A DNA stretch of 60,245 nucleotides, taken from the NCBI GenBank assembly GCA_017527065.1, contig JAFXQO010000075.1:1-60245 (forward strand), in the 5' to 3' direction. Below are positions 11,283 through 19,293 of this stretch, one piece after another. Made by a program: the position numbers and the translations under genes. The notes beneath the pieces were generated by a model that was given only the letters and a program-made list of their open reading frames with translations, ran no database searches and was not told the origin of the DNA. Positions within the stretch are counted from its first letter, which is position 1. Every line of letters begins with the position of its first letter. Origin of the DNA: Clostridia bacterium (GTDB lineage: Bacteria; Bacillota; Clostridia; Christensenellales; Aristaeellaceae).

Positions 11283-12254
11283 ATGATTCACGCCATGCTG
11301 GTATCTCCCTTTAAAGAGGAGCACATCGCCAGTTTTTCCGACATCGAAGGATACCGCTTTTCCTATTGCGCGCGGCCAACGCCGGAAGACCTGGCTGAGG
11401 TCGACGTCATCCTCGGCCACCCAAGCCTTGACGTCATGCGCGCTGCCCCGCGCCTCAAGTGGGTGCAGCATCTGGCTGCGGGTGTGGACGGCATCACCAG
11501 CCGCGCCGCTGAATTCCCCCGGGGCGTGGCGCTGACATGCCTGTCCGGCGCCTACGGCCAGTCCATCTCCGAGTGCGTGCTGGCGATGGTGCTGTCGATC
11601 TACAAGAAGCTTCCCCTCTATCGCGACAACCAGGACGCCGCCCTCTGGCGCGACGAAGGCCGCCAGGAAAGCCCCGTCGGCAAGCGGCTGCTTATCCTCG
11701 GGGCGGGCAACATCGGCTGCGCGGTGGCGCGGCTTTTCCGTCCGTTCGGCTGCCACATCACAGGAGTGCGGCGGGTGCTGCGCGCGCTGCCGCCCGAGTT
11801 CGACGAGATGATTACGCTGGACGATCTGGACGCGGCGCTGCCGAAGGCGGACATCGTCGTGAGCGCGCTGCCCAACACCCCGGCGACCGCGGGGCTGTTT
11901 GGCCGCGAACGGCTGGCGCTGCTGAATAAAAACGCCGTGCTCATCAACGTGGGCCGCGGCAACCTCATTGACTGCGCGGCGCTGGCAGAGCGTTTGAACG
12001 CGGGGCTACTCCTCGGCGCGGGGCTGGACGTGACAGACCCCGAGCCGCTGCCCGGCGATCATCCCCTCTGGACGTGCAAAAACGCGCTCATCACGCCCCA
12101 CATCACCGGCGGCTGCTTCGGCCACCTCCAAGCGACGGAGGAATTCATGTTCAACCTCTGCCGCGACAATCTGGCACGCTTCCGCGACGGCGAGCCGCTC
12201 CTCAACCTCGTCGATTTCGAGACGGGCTACCGCTCGACGGACGGGCGCGCCTGA
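11283..12254 (+). CDS. D-2-hydroxyacid dehydrogenase family protein
   Basis: A 323-residue NAD(P)H-dependent oxidoreductase interconverting 2-keto and D-2-hydroxy acids. The Rossmann motif is GAGNIGCAVARLF, the substrate/NAD Arg-type loop is VSALPNTPATAGLFG, and the catalytic histidine is in ITPHITGG near the C-terminus. The upstream region has AAAGGAG 10 bases before the ATG. It is last in the GH31/UroD-like operon and is followed by a strong terminator. The substrate is unknown; a sugar-derived hydroxy acid is possible given the operon. Confidence 0.9.
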   Translation: MIHAMLVSPFKEEHIASFSDIEGYRFSYCARPTPEDLAEVDVILGHPSLDVMRAAPRLKWVQHLAAGVDGITSRAAEFPRGVALTCLSGAYGQSISECVLAMVLSIYKKLPLYRDNQDAALWRDEGRQESPVGKRLLILGAGNIGCAVARLFRPFGCHITGVRRVLRALPPEFDEMITLDDLDAALPKADIVVSALPNTPATAGLFGRERLALLNKNAVLINVGRGNLIDCAALAERLNAGLLLGAGLDVTDPEPLPGDHPLWTCKNALITPHITGGCFGHLQATEEFMFNLCRDNLARFRDGEPLLNLVDFETGYRSTDGRA

Positions 12255-12278
12255 GCGCCTTGATCCGATCATAACGGA

Positions 12279-12336
12279 AGCCGCCGGGCCATGGAAGCGA
12301 TTATGCTTCCCGCCCGGCGGCTGTTTATTTCTTTTT
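12279..12336. terminator. Bidirectional terminator between convergent genes
   Basis: A long hairpin pairs 279-289 with 312-322 (11 bp) and, inside it, GGAAGC with GCTTCC. On the plus strand a T-rich run (323-336) follows. It separates the GH31 operon from the convergent DUF2207 gene and overlaps that gene's last codons. Confidence 0.8.
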
Positions 12337-13932
12337 CCGGCTTCGCCTGAGGGTCGCCGCTCCGTAGAATATTTCGTTCAGCCGACTGTGGAGCTCATCG
12401 AAGAGTTTTGCTTCTTCCGATCCGCTTTTTTCCGCGCCGTGGGCGCTCCATTCCCCCACGGCCCTGCCCAGCGGGATATGCCGGGCCATGGCCGACGGGT
12501 CGCGTTGCAGCGCGTAGGCCGCCCGCTGCAGGGCTTCGCCCGCGTCTGTCAGCGTCCGCACGCGATTGAGCTGGCCGATCATGACGAACATGAACACCGC
12601 CACGCAGCAGGCTTCGAGCAGCATGCGCTTGCCCACAAGCAGCAGGACAAAGCCCAGAATCACGCCGCAAAGGATGTTCAAAAGCGCCGTGACGATCAGG
12701 ATCGCGTCGTTGCGCCAGGTCAGGCCCGCGGCATGAGCGTCGGCGGCCACAGCTTTGTCGTAGTCCGCGAAGCGATCGGTCAGCCGTCGCGCCTGGGCCT
12801 CGTTGCCGGGGGTGTAAAGGGCTGAAATGTCGATCCATTCGCCGGCTTCGCCGGAAAAAACGATGTCCAGCGCGGCTTTTTCGTGGGATTTGAGCTCTTG
12901 CGGCCGGTTTTCCAGGCGAAGCGAAACGCCGCCGTCTCCCTCGCGCAGGCAGACGATACCGCGCCGCGCCAAGTCAGCCAGCGTGGCGGTCAGGGCGTTG
13001 ACGCCGGCCTTGTCGCGCGCGGCGTAGACCGTATATGCCGGGGGATATTTCTCCAGCAGCGCCTCGTCGAGTTCCGCCGGAATGTGTCCTTTCCTGACGC
13101 CGTACTTTTTCATCAGCACAAGAAGCGCCGCGATGAATACCGACGCGTATACGGCCGTGGCCGTATACTGCTCGGCGCGGCGCGCGTTGGTCTCGCGCTC
13201 GATGGCCGCCTCGGCCTGGCGGCGCGGCGCGACGACCGATTCGCGCATGCGCATCGGCTTGGTCTCCGCCTTGTCCAGCCATTCCGCCGGGAACAGCAGC
13301 TGAAGAGACAGCGCCTCGTCCGCCGCCACGTCGATCGGCCCGATATTCACCGTGTCGTATTTTACCAACAGCGGAATCTCTTCCGGCCCGCCGTCCACGT
13401 AAGCCAGCATCTCGCCGTCCGATCGCGGCAGTTTCACGATGGCTGCGGCGTTCTGCAGCATCACTTCGCGATCGGCGGAAATCAGCGCGCGCTCGAGCAG
13501 GGCGGTATCCTCATAGCGCCGGGCCAGGCCCGCGAGGTTATAGGCGCAGGCGAAGGCATGGCTGTCGCTGTCGCCGGGCGCGACGATCTTGACAAGCGCC
13601 CGTCCGTTCTCTTCTTTGACGGTGAAGCCCTGCGCCTCGCCCAGACGCGCGTCGGCCTCGGGCAGTTCGTCGAGCGCCTCTCCGTCGCGCCACACGGCGA
13701 CGTCTGAAAGGCCGTTCGTCCCCTCCAGGTTCACCGTCAGGGATAGGCCCGAATAAGCGCCGGGGTTGTTGTATATGATTTCCTCGCGCACATGGACGTC
13801 TCCATCCTCCTGCACGGTCATGTAAATCACGTAGCTACTGATTTCGTAGTTGGCCGCCTGGCCGGCAAAAGCGGTCAGCGGCATTGCCAGCAGCGCGGCG
13901 ATCAGCGCCAGATGCGCGATTCTGCGAAACAT
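12325..13932 (-). CDS. DUF2207-domain predicted membrane protein
   Basis: A 535-residue protein with a signal-type N-terminus (IAHLALIAALLAMPLTAFA), an extracellular N-terminal DUF2207 region of about 220 residues (EISSYVIYMTVQEDGDVHVREEI at its start), a single membrane span near residue 265, a cytoplasmic segment with a winged-helix-like look (NALTATLADLARRGIVCL), and a pair of membrane helices near residue 430 (FVLLLVGKRMLLEACCVAVF). The start at 13932 has GGAGG 7 bases upstream. The function of DUF2207 proteins is not established. Convergent with the GH31 operon and divergent from the phosphoesterase gene. Confidence 0.8.
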   Translation of the reverse strand: MFRRIAHLALIAALLAMPLTAFAGQAANYEISSYVIYMTVQEDGDVHVREEIIYNNPGAYSGLSLTVNLEGTNGLSDVAVWRDGEALDELPEADARLGEAQGFTVKEENGRALVKIVAPGDSDSHAFACAYNLAGLARRYEDTALLERALISADREVMLQNAAAIVKLPRSDGEMLAYVDGGPEEIPLLVKYDTVNIGPIDVAADEALSLQLLFPAEWLDKAETKPMRMRESVVAPRRQAEAAIERETNARRAEQYTATAVYASVFIAALLVLMKKYGVRKGHIPAELDEALLEKYPPAYTVYAARDKAGVNALTATLADLARRGIVCLREGDGGVSLRLENRPQELKSHEKAALDIVFSGEAGEWIDISALYTPGNEAQARRLTDRFADYDKAVAADAHAAGLTWRNDAILIVTALLNILCGVILGFVLLLVGKRMLLEACCVAVFMFVMIGQLNRVRTLTDAGEALQRAAYALQRDPSAMARHIPLGRAVGEWSAHGAEKSGSEEAKLFDELHSRLNEIFYGAATLRRSRKKK

Positions 13933-13970
13933 TTCAAATCCTCCGCATAATTTCATCGTCTTTATTATAT

Positions 13971-13999
13971 ATTATACCTTCTTTTGGACGTCTTTTCAA
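13971..13999 (-). promoter_or_regulatory. Sigma-A promoter for the DUF2207 gene
   Basis: On the minus strand TTGAAA (13994-13999) and TATAAT (13971-13976) are 17 bases apart, about 40 bases before the start codon. Confidence 0.75.
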
Positions 14000-14082
14000 T
14001 CCTGATCGGGGGATTATTTGCCCGTTCGAACCGTTTTATGTGAAAAGCGCCGGATCAGGCGTCTTTCATCACAAAACAAGCC

Positions 14083-14111
14083 TTGCCACCGCAGGGGATT
14101 GCGCGTATAAT
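14083..14111 (+). promoter_or_regulatory. Sigma-A promoter for the phosphoesterase gene
   Basis: TTGCCA (14083-14088) and a consensus TATAAT (14106-14111) are 17 bases apart, and the ATG follows 33 bases later. Confidence 0.75.
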
Positions 14112-14144
14112 ATATCTGCGAGTTCACCGAAAGGAATCCCATTG

Positions 14145-15443
14145 ATGGCAAAAAAGAAGCAGGCCTCCGATCCCGACGCGCCGCGCCGCAGGAAGAAGAG
14201 GAAAAAGAAAAAACAAAGCGGCGAGCGCAGCGTCACCTTCATGAAGCTGAGCCGGGGCGTGCGCCGGGGCAGCGCCACAGTCACCCGATACAGCCGCCAC
14301 ATTCTGAGCGGCTTTAACGACTTCACATCCGGCAAACACGATGAGAAGATCAACGAGTTTGTCAAAAAGCGCATGTCCTGGGTTCAAAAAGTGCGCTTTT
14401 CGGGCTTTGTGGTGGGCAGCATTGTCCTCCTGGCGCTCATGCTGCTGCTCCTGAACAACTCAAGCATCCAGGTCGAAGAAAAGACTGTCTCCATCGCGGG
14501 TCTGAGCAGCGACTTCGAAGGCTATCGCATCGTTCTGCTCTCCGATCTGCACGGCCGCGAATACGGCGACAAACAGGCGACGCTCCTGCGTCGGCTCAAC
14601 GCCCAGAAATACGACATGATGGTGCTTGCGGGTGACATGGTGGGCAAGAGCGGCAATCCCGAGGCGCTCTACCACCTCCTGGAAGGCAAGACATCTCCCG
14701 CGCCGGTCTACTTCATCGCGGGCGATTCCGATCCGGGGCCGCTGCTGGCGGAACCGCGCGACACGACGGGCCTCCTCGAAAACTATGTGCTGGAGGATTG
14801 GATCCTGGGCGCGATTCAGCGCGGCGCGACTTACCTGTCCTCGCCTGTTCTCATTGAAAAAGGGTCCTCGCGGCTCTGGCTTACGCCGGAAAGCATGCTG
14901 GATATCGAGGCGTCGCCGCTGCTTTCGCAGCTCAACGCGCAGTACCGTTCGGAGAGCGGCGCTTATGTGAACGGCTCGGAAGCGGCGCGCATCACTCTGC
15001 CGCTCACAGCCTGGCGCGTGCAGTGTGCCGAGGCGCTTTTGAACGCCGTCACAAGCATCGAAAACAGCGACCTGCACATCGCCGTGGCGCATTATCCGCC
15101 CATCGATCCCTATAACGCCGCCAGCGGTTATTCCGGCAGCGGCATGCTCCGCACGCCTGACCTGGTCCTGGCCGGGCATTACTGCGGCGGCGGGTGGAAA
15201 GTCCCCGTCTTTGGCGCGCTGTACGTTCCGGCCATCGAAGCGCCGCGGCATGGATGGTTCCCGGAGCAGTCGCTCGTGGAGGGCGAGCGGCGGCTGGCGA
15301 ATGTCACCGTGTACACCACGGGCGGCCTGGCCATGACGGACGCCATCAAACTGCCCGGTTTCCGCATGAACAACCAGCCGAAGATCACCATTCTCACCCT
15401 TACGGCCGCGCTGACGGACGACCTTTTGGGGATCGGGAGTTAA
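14145..15443 (+). CDS. Membrane-anchored calcineurin-like metallophosphoesterase
   Basis: A 432-residue protein starting MAKKKQ; longer frames upstream lack a ribosome site and overlap the promoter. The first 85 residues are highly basic (Lys/Arg runs), then one membrane helix (FVVGSIVLLALMLLLL), then an outward-facing calcineurin-like domain: LLSDLHGREYGD, MVLAGDMVGKSGN, IAGDSDPG, AVAHYPP and LVLAGHYCGGGW, which supply the two-metal ligands. The GDSDPG segment replaces the usual GNHD, so the active-site His is not in its normal place. The relatives (YkuE/YaeI type) act on membrane lipids or cell-wall phosphates; the substrate here is unknown. Confidence 0.85.
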   Translation: MAKKKQASDPDAPRRRKKRKKKKQSGERSVTFMKLSRGVRRGSATVTRYSRHILSGFNDFTSGKHDEKINEFVKKRMSWVQKVRFSGFVVGSIVLLALMLLLLNNSSIQVEEKTVSIAGLSSDFEGYRIVLLSDLHGREYGDKQATLLRRLNAQKYDMMVLAGDMVGKSGNPEALYHLLEGKTSPAPVYFIAGDSDPGPLLAEPRDTTGLLENYVLEDWILGAIQRGATYLSSPVLIEKGSSRLWLTPESMLDIEASPLLSQLNAQYRSESGAYVNGSEAARITLPLTAWRVQCAEALLNAVTSIENSDLHIAVAHYPPIDPYNAASGYSGSGMLRTPDLVLAGHYCGGGWKVPVFGALYVPAIEAPRHGWFPEQSLVEGERRLANVTVYTTGGLAMTDAIKLPGFRMNNQPKITILTLTAALTDDLLGIGS

Positions 15444-15498
15444 GGAGCGGAATTTCTCCTTGAATTAACTGGGAAGGGCTTTCGGTATAACCTTTTTC

Positions 15499-15507
15499 TG
15501 CTATACT
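15499..15507 (+). promoter_or_regulatory. Extended -10 promoter of the DEAD-box helicase gene
   Basis: TGC followed by TATACT (15502-15507) forms an extended -10; the -35 is poor. It lies about 40 bases before the start codon. Confidence 0.5.
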
Positions 15508-15547
15508 CTCTTCATTATAAGTAAAGCAAAAAGAGGATAATTATCAG

Positions 15548-17152
15548 ATGGAATTTGACATGTTCGGCCTGTCCGACGAAGTGGCTCGGGCCGTGGCGGA
15601 TCTGGGCTATGAGACGCCTACGCCAATTCAGATAAACGCCATTCCGCCCATGCTACAGGGCCGCGATGTCATCGGCCAGGCGCAGACGGGCACCGGCAAG
15701 ACCGCCGCCTTTGGCATCCCGCTTGCGGAGAAGATCGAACCGGGCGAGAGATGCGTGCAGGCGCTGGTCCTCAGCCCCACGCGGGAGTTGGCCGTGCAGA
15801 CAGCGGGCGAGCTCACGAAGCTCACGCGCTACCGCGAAGGCGTGCGCGTGCTTCCGGTATATGGCGGCGCCCCCATCGAGCGGCAGCTGCGGGAATTGGA
15901 GGCGGGTGTGCAGGTCGTCGTCGGCACGCCGGGCCGCGTGATGGATCACATGCGGCGCGGGTCGCTCGACCTCTCCCGGGTGAAGCTGGCCATATTGGAT
16001 GAGGCCGACGAAATGCTGGACATGGGTTTCCGCGAAGACATCGAGACCATACTGGCCGCCACGCCGGAATCGCGGCAGACGGCCCTCTTCTCCGCCACCA
16101 TGCCCACGCCCATCCTGGCGCTGGCGCGGAAATACCTGCGCGACCCGTCGCAGGTCGAAGTCGAACGGCGTGAAATGACCGTCGAAAAGATCGCCCAGTA
16201 TTACATCAGCGTGCGCTCGTTCCATAAGAGCGAGCTGCTGAGCCGCCTCTTAACCCTCGAAAACATCCGCCTGGCGCTGGTATTCTGCAACACCAAGCAG
16301 GGCGTCGAGACGGTCGTGACCGATCTGCAGCACCGCGGCTTCTCCGCCGCCGGCCTGCACGGCGACATGCGCCAGATCGAACGGGACGCCGTCATGGCGC
16401 GCTACCGCCACGGATTGGTCAATGTGCTCGTCGCCACGGACGTAGCCGCGCGCGGGCTGGACATCGACGACATCGAAGCCGTGTTCAACTACGACATCCC
16501 GCTGGACGTGGAATACTACGTGCATCGCGTCGGCCGCACGGGACGCGCCGGCAAGGAAGGCCGCGCCTATACCTTCGTGGTGGGCCGCGAAGTCGCCCGC
16601 ATGTGGGATTACCGCCGCATTACCGGCGCGAAGATCCTCTGCCGCAAGGCCCCGAACGCCGTCGAGGTGCAGCAGGCGCTGTCGGATCGCATGATGGAAG
16701 AAATCACATCCCGCGCCCAGGCTGAGCTGGACGACGCCCTCTTGCGCCGCGCGGCGGACCTTCTGCAGCGCACCGAGCCGGACAAGGCCGTCGCCGCGAT
16801 GCTCGACCTGCTCATCCGGGAGGCTGGCGCCCGCACGGACGTGTCCATCGACCTCGATCCGCCCGAGCCGCCCCGCCCCGTCCGCCCCGCCCCCGCGCCT
16901 GTTCCGCGGCGCGGCCCCTATGGACGGCCCGTGCCGCGGGATATGCTGCCAAAGCGCGCCGCTATGCGGAGCGACACCCGGCCATCCCGCGGTCCTGAGC
17001 GATCCGACCGCAGCGGACGCGTCGCAAGGGAGCCCTACGCCCGCCAGAAGGATGACCGGCTTCCCGCCCGCGAAAAGCGTCCTTACGCCCCGCGCAAGCG
17101 CTTCGATATCTCCGCCCGTCCGCACCGCCATGGCCGCGACGGTTTGAAATGA
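15548..17152 (+). CDS. DEAD/DEAH-box ATP-dependent RNA helicase
   Basis: A 534-residue cytoplasmic RNA helicase of the DeaD/CshA group, likely acting in ribosome assembly, RNA decay or cold adaptation. The Q motif (F-GLSDEV...TPIQ) is followed by motif I AQTGTGKT (K51), PTRELA, TPGRV, the DEAD box in ILDEADEML, SAT, and the RecA-2 motifs ARGLDI and HRVGRTGRAGKEG. After residue 400 comes a helical segment and then a Pro/Arg-rich basic tail of about 110 residues that probably binds RNA. RBS AGAGGA. Monocistronic, ended by the terminator at 17157. CshA, DeaD or CshB cannot be told apart by eye. Confidence 0.95.
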   Translation: MEFDMFGLSDEVARAVADLGYETPTPIQINAIPPMLQGRDVIGQAQTGTGKTAAFGIPLAEKIEPGERCVQALVLSPTRELAVQTAGELTKLTRYREGVRVLPVYGGAPIERQLRELEAGVQVVVGTPGRVMDHMRRGSLDLSRVKLAILDEADEMLDMGFREDIETILAATPESRQTALFSATMPTPILALARKYLRDPSQVEVERREMTVEKIAQYYISVRSFHKSELLSRLLTLENIRLALVFCNTKQGVETVVTDLQHRGFSAAGLHGDMRQIERDAVMARYRHGLVNVLVATDVAARGLDIDDIEAVFNYDIPLDVEYYVHRVGRTGRAGKEGRAYTFVVGREVARMWDYRRITGAKILCRKAPNAVEVQQALSDRMMEEITSRAQAELDDALLRRAADLLQRTEPDKAVAAMLDLLIREAGARTDVSIDLDPPEPPRPVRPAPAPVPRRGPYGRPVPRDMLPKRAAMRSDTRPSRGPERSDRSGRVAREPYARQKDDRLPAREKRPYAPRKRFDISARPHRHGRDGLK

Positions 17153-17156
17153 AATT

Positions 17157-17205
17157 GCCGCGCGCGAAACCGGAGAGGCCGGTCTCGCGCGCGGCTTTGT
17201 CTTTT
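17157..17205 (+). terminator. Terminator of the DEAD-box helicase gene
   Basis: An 11-bp GC stem (17157-17167 with 17185-17195) with an inner ACCGG/CCGGT helix is followed by TTTGTCTTTT. Confidence 0.9.
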
Positions 17206-17215
17206 GACTCGACGA

Positions 17216-17653
17216 TTACTTATTCAGCTGCTCGAGCAGCTCGTCGATGCTCAGGCCCTTTTCGTTCAGCGCGTTCATCAGTGCGTCGCGCTTGGCCTTT
17301 TCCACCTTCTTGGCCTCGCGGGCTTTGGCCAGATCGGCCTTGCGCTTCTCGGCGCGCTCTTCAGGGGTCAGCTTTACGCTCTTGCCCTGGGCGGCGCGGG
17401 TCTTGGCGGCAAGCAGGCGTTCCTTCTTCGCCTCAGTCTTGACGAGGGCTTCCTCGCTCTTGGCCAGGGCGTCGCGGCGCTCGTTCAGCGTCTTCTCGGT
17501 CTTGGCGACGAGCTCCTTGCGCTCCGCGATGAGCGCGTTCAGGTGCTCGATCTTCTTGTCAGCCGCGGCAATCCGTTCTTCATGGCTGGGATACTGTTTT
17601 CTGGCCTTCTTGACCTGCTCGGTTTTTTCAGCGGTTTTCTTCTTCGCTGCCAT
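17216..17653 (-). CDS. Lys/Glu/Ala-rich coiled-coil protein of unknown function
   Basis: A 145-residue, very highly charged protein starting MAAKKKTAEKTEQ and predicted almost wholly helical, with heptad-like spacing from about residue 25 to 120. No catalytic motif, signal peptide or membrane span. The basic N-terminus and Lys/Ala repeats recall histone-like or nucleoid-associated tails, but no family is recognised. Its start has AAGGAG, and a TTGATT/TATAAT promoter lies upstream. It is convergent with the helicase gene and transcribed alone. Confidence 0.75.
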   Translation of the reverse strand: MAAKKKTAEKTEQVKKARKQYPSHEERIAAADKKIEHLNALIAERKELVAKTEKTLNERRDALAKSEEALVKTEAKKERLLAAKTRAAQGKSVKLTPEERAEKRKADLAKAREAKKVEKAKRDALMNALNEKGLSIDELLEQLNK

Positions 17654-17686
17654 GACAATCTCTCCTTAGAAGTATTTTCTATCTCC

Positions 17687-17714
17687 ATTATACACATTTC
17701 TTCATAAAAATCAA
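17687..17714 (-). promoter_or_regulatory. Promoter of the coiled-coil protein gene
   Basis: On the minus strand TTGATT (17709-17714) and TATAAT (17687-17692) are 16 bases apart, 33 bases before the start codon. Confidence 0.65.
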
Positions 17715-17787
17715 TATCCAATCCCTTTTGTTTTATTATGTTTTTGATATTTCTCATTCAAATGTCCCCGAGACAACATAAACTACC

Positions 17788-17815
17788 TTGACGCCTTTCA
17801 AAGACTCGCTATAAT
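17788..17815 (+). promoter_or_regulatory. Promoter of the tandem MATE genes
   Basis: TTGACG (17788-17793) and TATAAT (17810-17815) with a 16-base spacer, 49 bases before the first MATE start. Confidence 0.75.
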
Positions 17816-17864
17816 AAAATGATGGATGATACGGTATTCTGTCCGGCAGAAAGGAACAAACCGC

Positions 17865-19262
17865 ATGAGCATCAGAAGACTGCGAGACAAATTTATCGGA
17901 GACAAGGCGTTTTACGCCATGGTTCTGGGCGTGGCCGTGCCGATTATGATTCAGAATGGCATCACCAGCTTCGTCTCCATGCTGGACAACATCATGGTCG
18001 GCCAGATGGGCACCGAGCCGATGAGCGGCGTTGCCATCGTCAACCAGCTTTTTTTCGTGTTCAATCTGTGCATCTTCGGCGCGACCAGCGGCGCGGGCAT
18101 CTTCGGCGCGCAGTTCGCCGGAAGCGGCAACACGGAGGGCCTTCGCAGCACGACGCAGTTCAAGCTGATCGTGGGCGCGCTCATTTTCTTCGCGGGGCTT
18201 GCGGTATACCGGCTGGGCGGCGAATCGCTGGTGCGGCTGTATCTGCACGACGGCTCCGAGTCGGCGGACATCGAGGCGACGCTCGCCCACGCCATGGACT
18301 ACCGGAGCGTCATGCTCTGGGGGCTTTTGCCCTTCGTGCTGGCGCAGGTCTACTCCAGCACGCTGCGGGAGACCGGACAGACCGTCGTGCCGATGATCGC
18401 GGGCATCAGCGCCGTGATGGTCAATCTGGCGCTCAACTACGCGCTCATATTCGGCCATTTCGGCTTCCCGGCCATGGGCGTGCGGGGCGCGGCGCTGGCC
18501 ACGGTCATCAGCCGGTTTGTGGAGCTGGCCATCATCGCGACTTACGCCCATGCGCACACGGCAAAATACCCCTTTATGGCGCGCCTGTATACCCATTGGC
18601 GCATTCCCGCCCGCCTGGCCAAGCAGATCACCATCCAGGGCATGCCGCTCATGCTGAACGAAATGCTCTGGTCGACCGGCATGACCATCCTCAACCAGTG
18701 CTACTCCATCCGCGGACTGGACGGCGTGGCGGCTATCAACATTTCATCGACCATCTTCAACCTGTTCGGCGTGGTGTTCATGGCGCTGGGCGCGTCGGTG
18801 GGCATCATCGTGGGCCAGAAGTTGGGCGCGGGCGAAATGGAGGAAGCGCGCGACGCAGACAACAAGCTCATCGTCTTTTCCGTGGCGAGCTGCCTCGTCA
18901 TGGGCGGCGTGCTCATCGCCGTCGCGCCGCTCTTCCCGGAAATCTACAACACGAGCGATTCCGTGCGCGCCATCGCCACCAGCCTTATCCGCATGAACGC
19001 CTGCTACATGCCGCTGCACGCCTTCGCCAATGCCAGCTATTTCACGCTGCGCTCGGGCGGCAAATCAGGCATCACCTTCGTCTTTGACAGCGGCTTCACC
19101 TGGGTGATTCAGATCCCCGTCGCGCTGGCGCTCTCGCGGCTCACAAGTCTGCCGATTGTGCCGCTGTACGCGATCTGCGCCGGGCTGGATATCCTCAAAT
19201 GCGTTCTGGGCTTCGTTCTGGTCAAGCAAGGCAAGTGGCTCAACAACCTCACGGCGTCGTGA
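17865..19262 (+). CDS. MATE family efflux transporter (first of a tandem pair)
   Basis: A 465-residue polytopic antiporter. The start MSIRRLRDKF is chosen over an upstream in-frame Met because AAAGGA lies 9 bases before it. Typical MATE segments are MVLGVAVPIMIQNGITSFVS, then MLDNIMVGQMGTEPMSGVA in the first half, and ITIQGMPLMLNEMLWSTG in the second. Substrate unknown. The next MATE gene starts 31 bases after this stop with no terminator between, so the two are co-transcribed. Confidence 0.93.
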   Translation: MSIRRLRDKFIGDKAFYAMVLGVAVPIMIQNGITSFVSMLDNIMVGQMGTEPMSGVAIVNQLFFVFNLCIFGATSGAGIFGAQFAGSGNTEGLRSTTQFKLIVGALIFFAGLAVYRLGGESLVRLYLHDGSESADIEATLAHAMDYRSVMLWGLLPFVLAQVYSSTLRETGQTVVPMIAGISAVMVNLALNYALIFGHFGFPAMGVRGAALATVISRFVELAIIATYAHAHTAKYPFMARLYTHWRIPARLAKQITIQGMPLMLNEMLWSTGMTILNQCYSIRGLDGVAAINISSTIFNLFGVVFMALGASVGIIVGQKLGAGEMEEARDADNKLIVFSVASCLVMGGVLIAVAPLFPEIYNTSDSVRAIATSLIRMNACYMPLHAFANASYFTLRSGGKSGITFVFDSGFTWVIQIPVALALSRLTSLPIVPLYAICAGLDILKCVLGFVLVKQGKWLNNLTAS

Positions 19263-19293
19263 GGACTCATTCCGCGTTGATCGAGGTAGAAAT

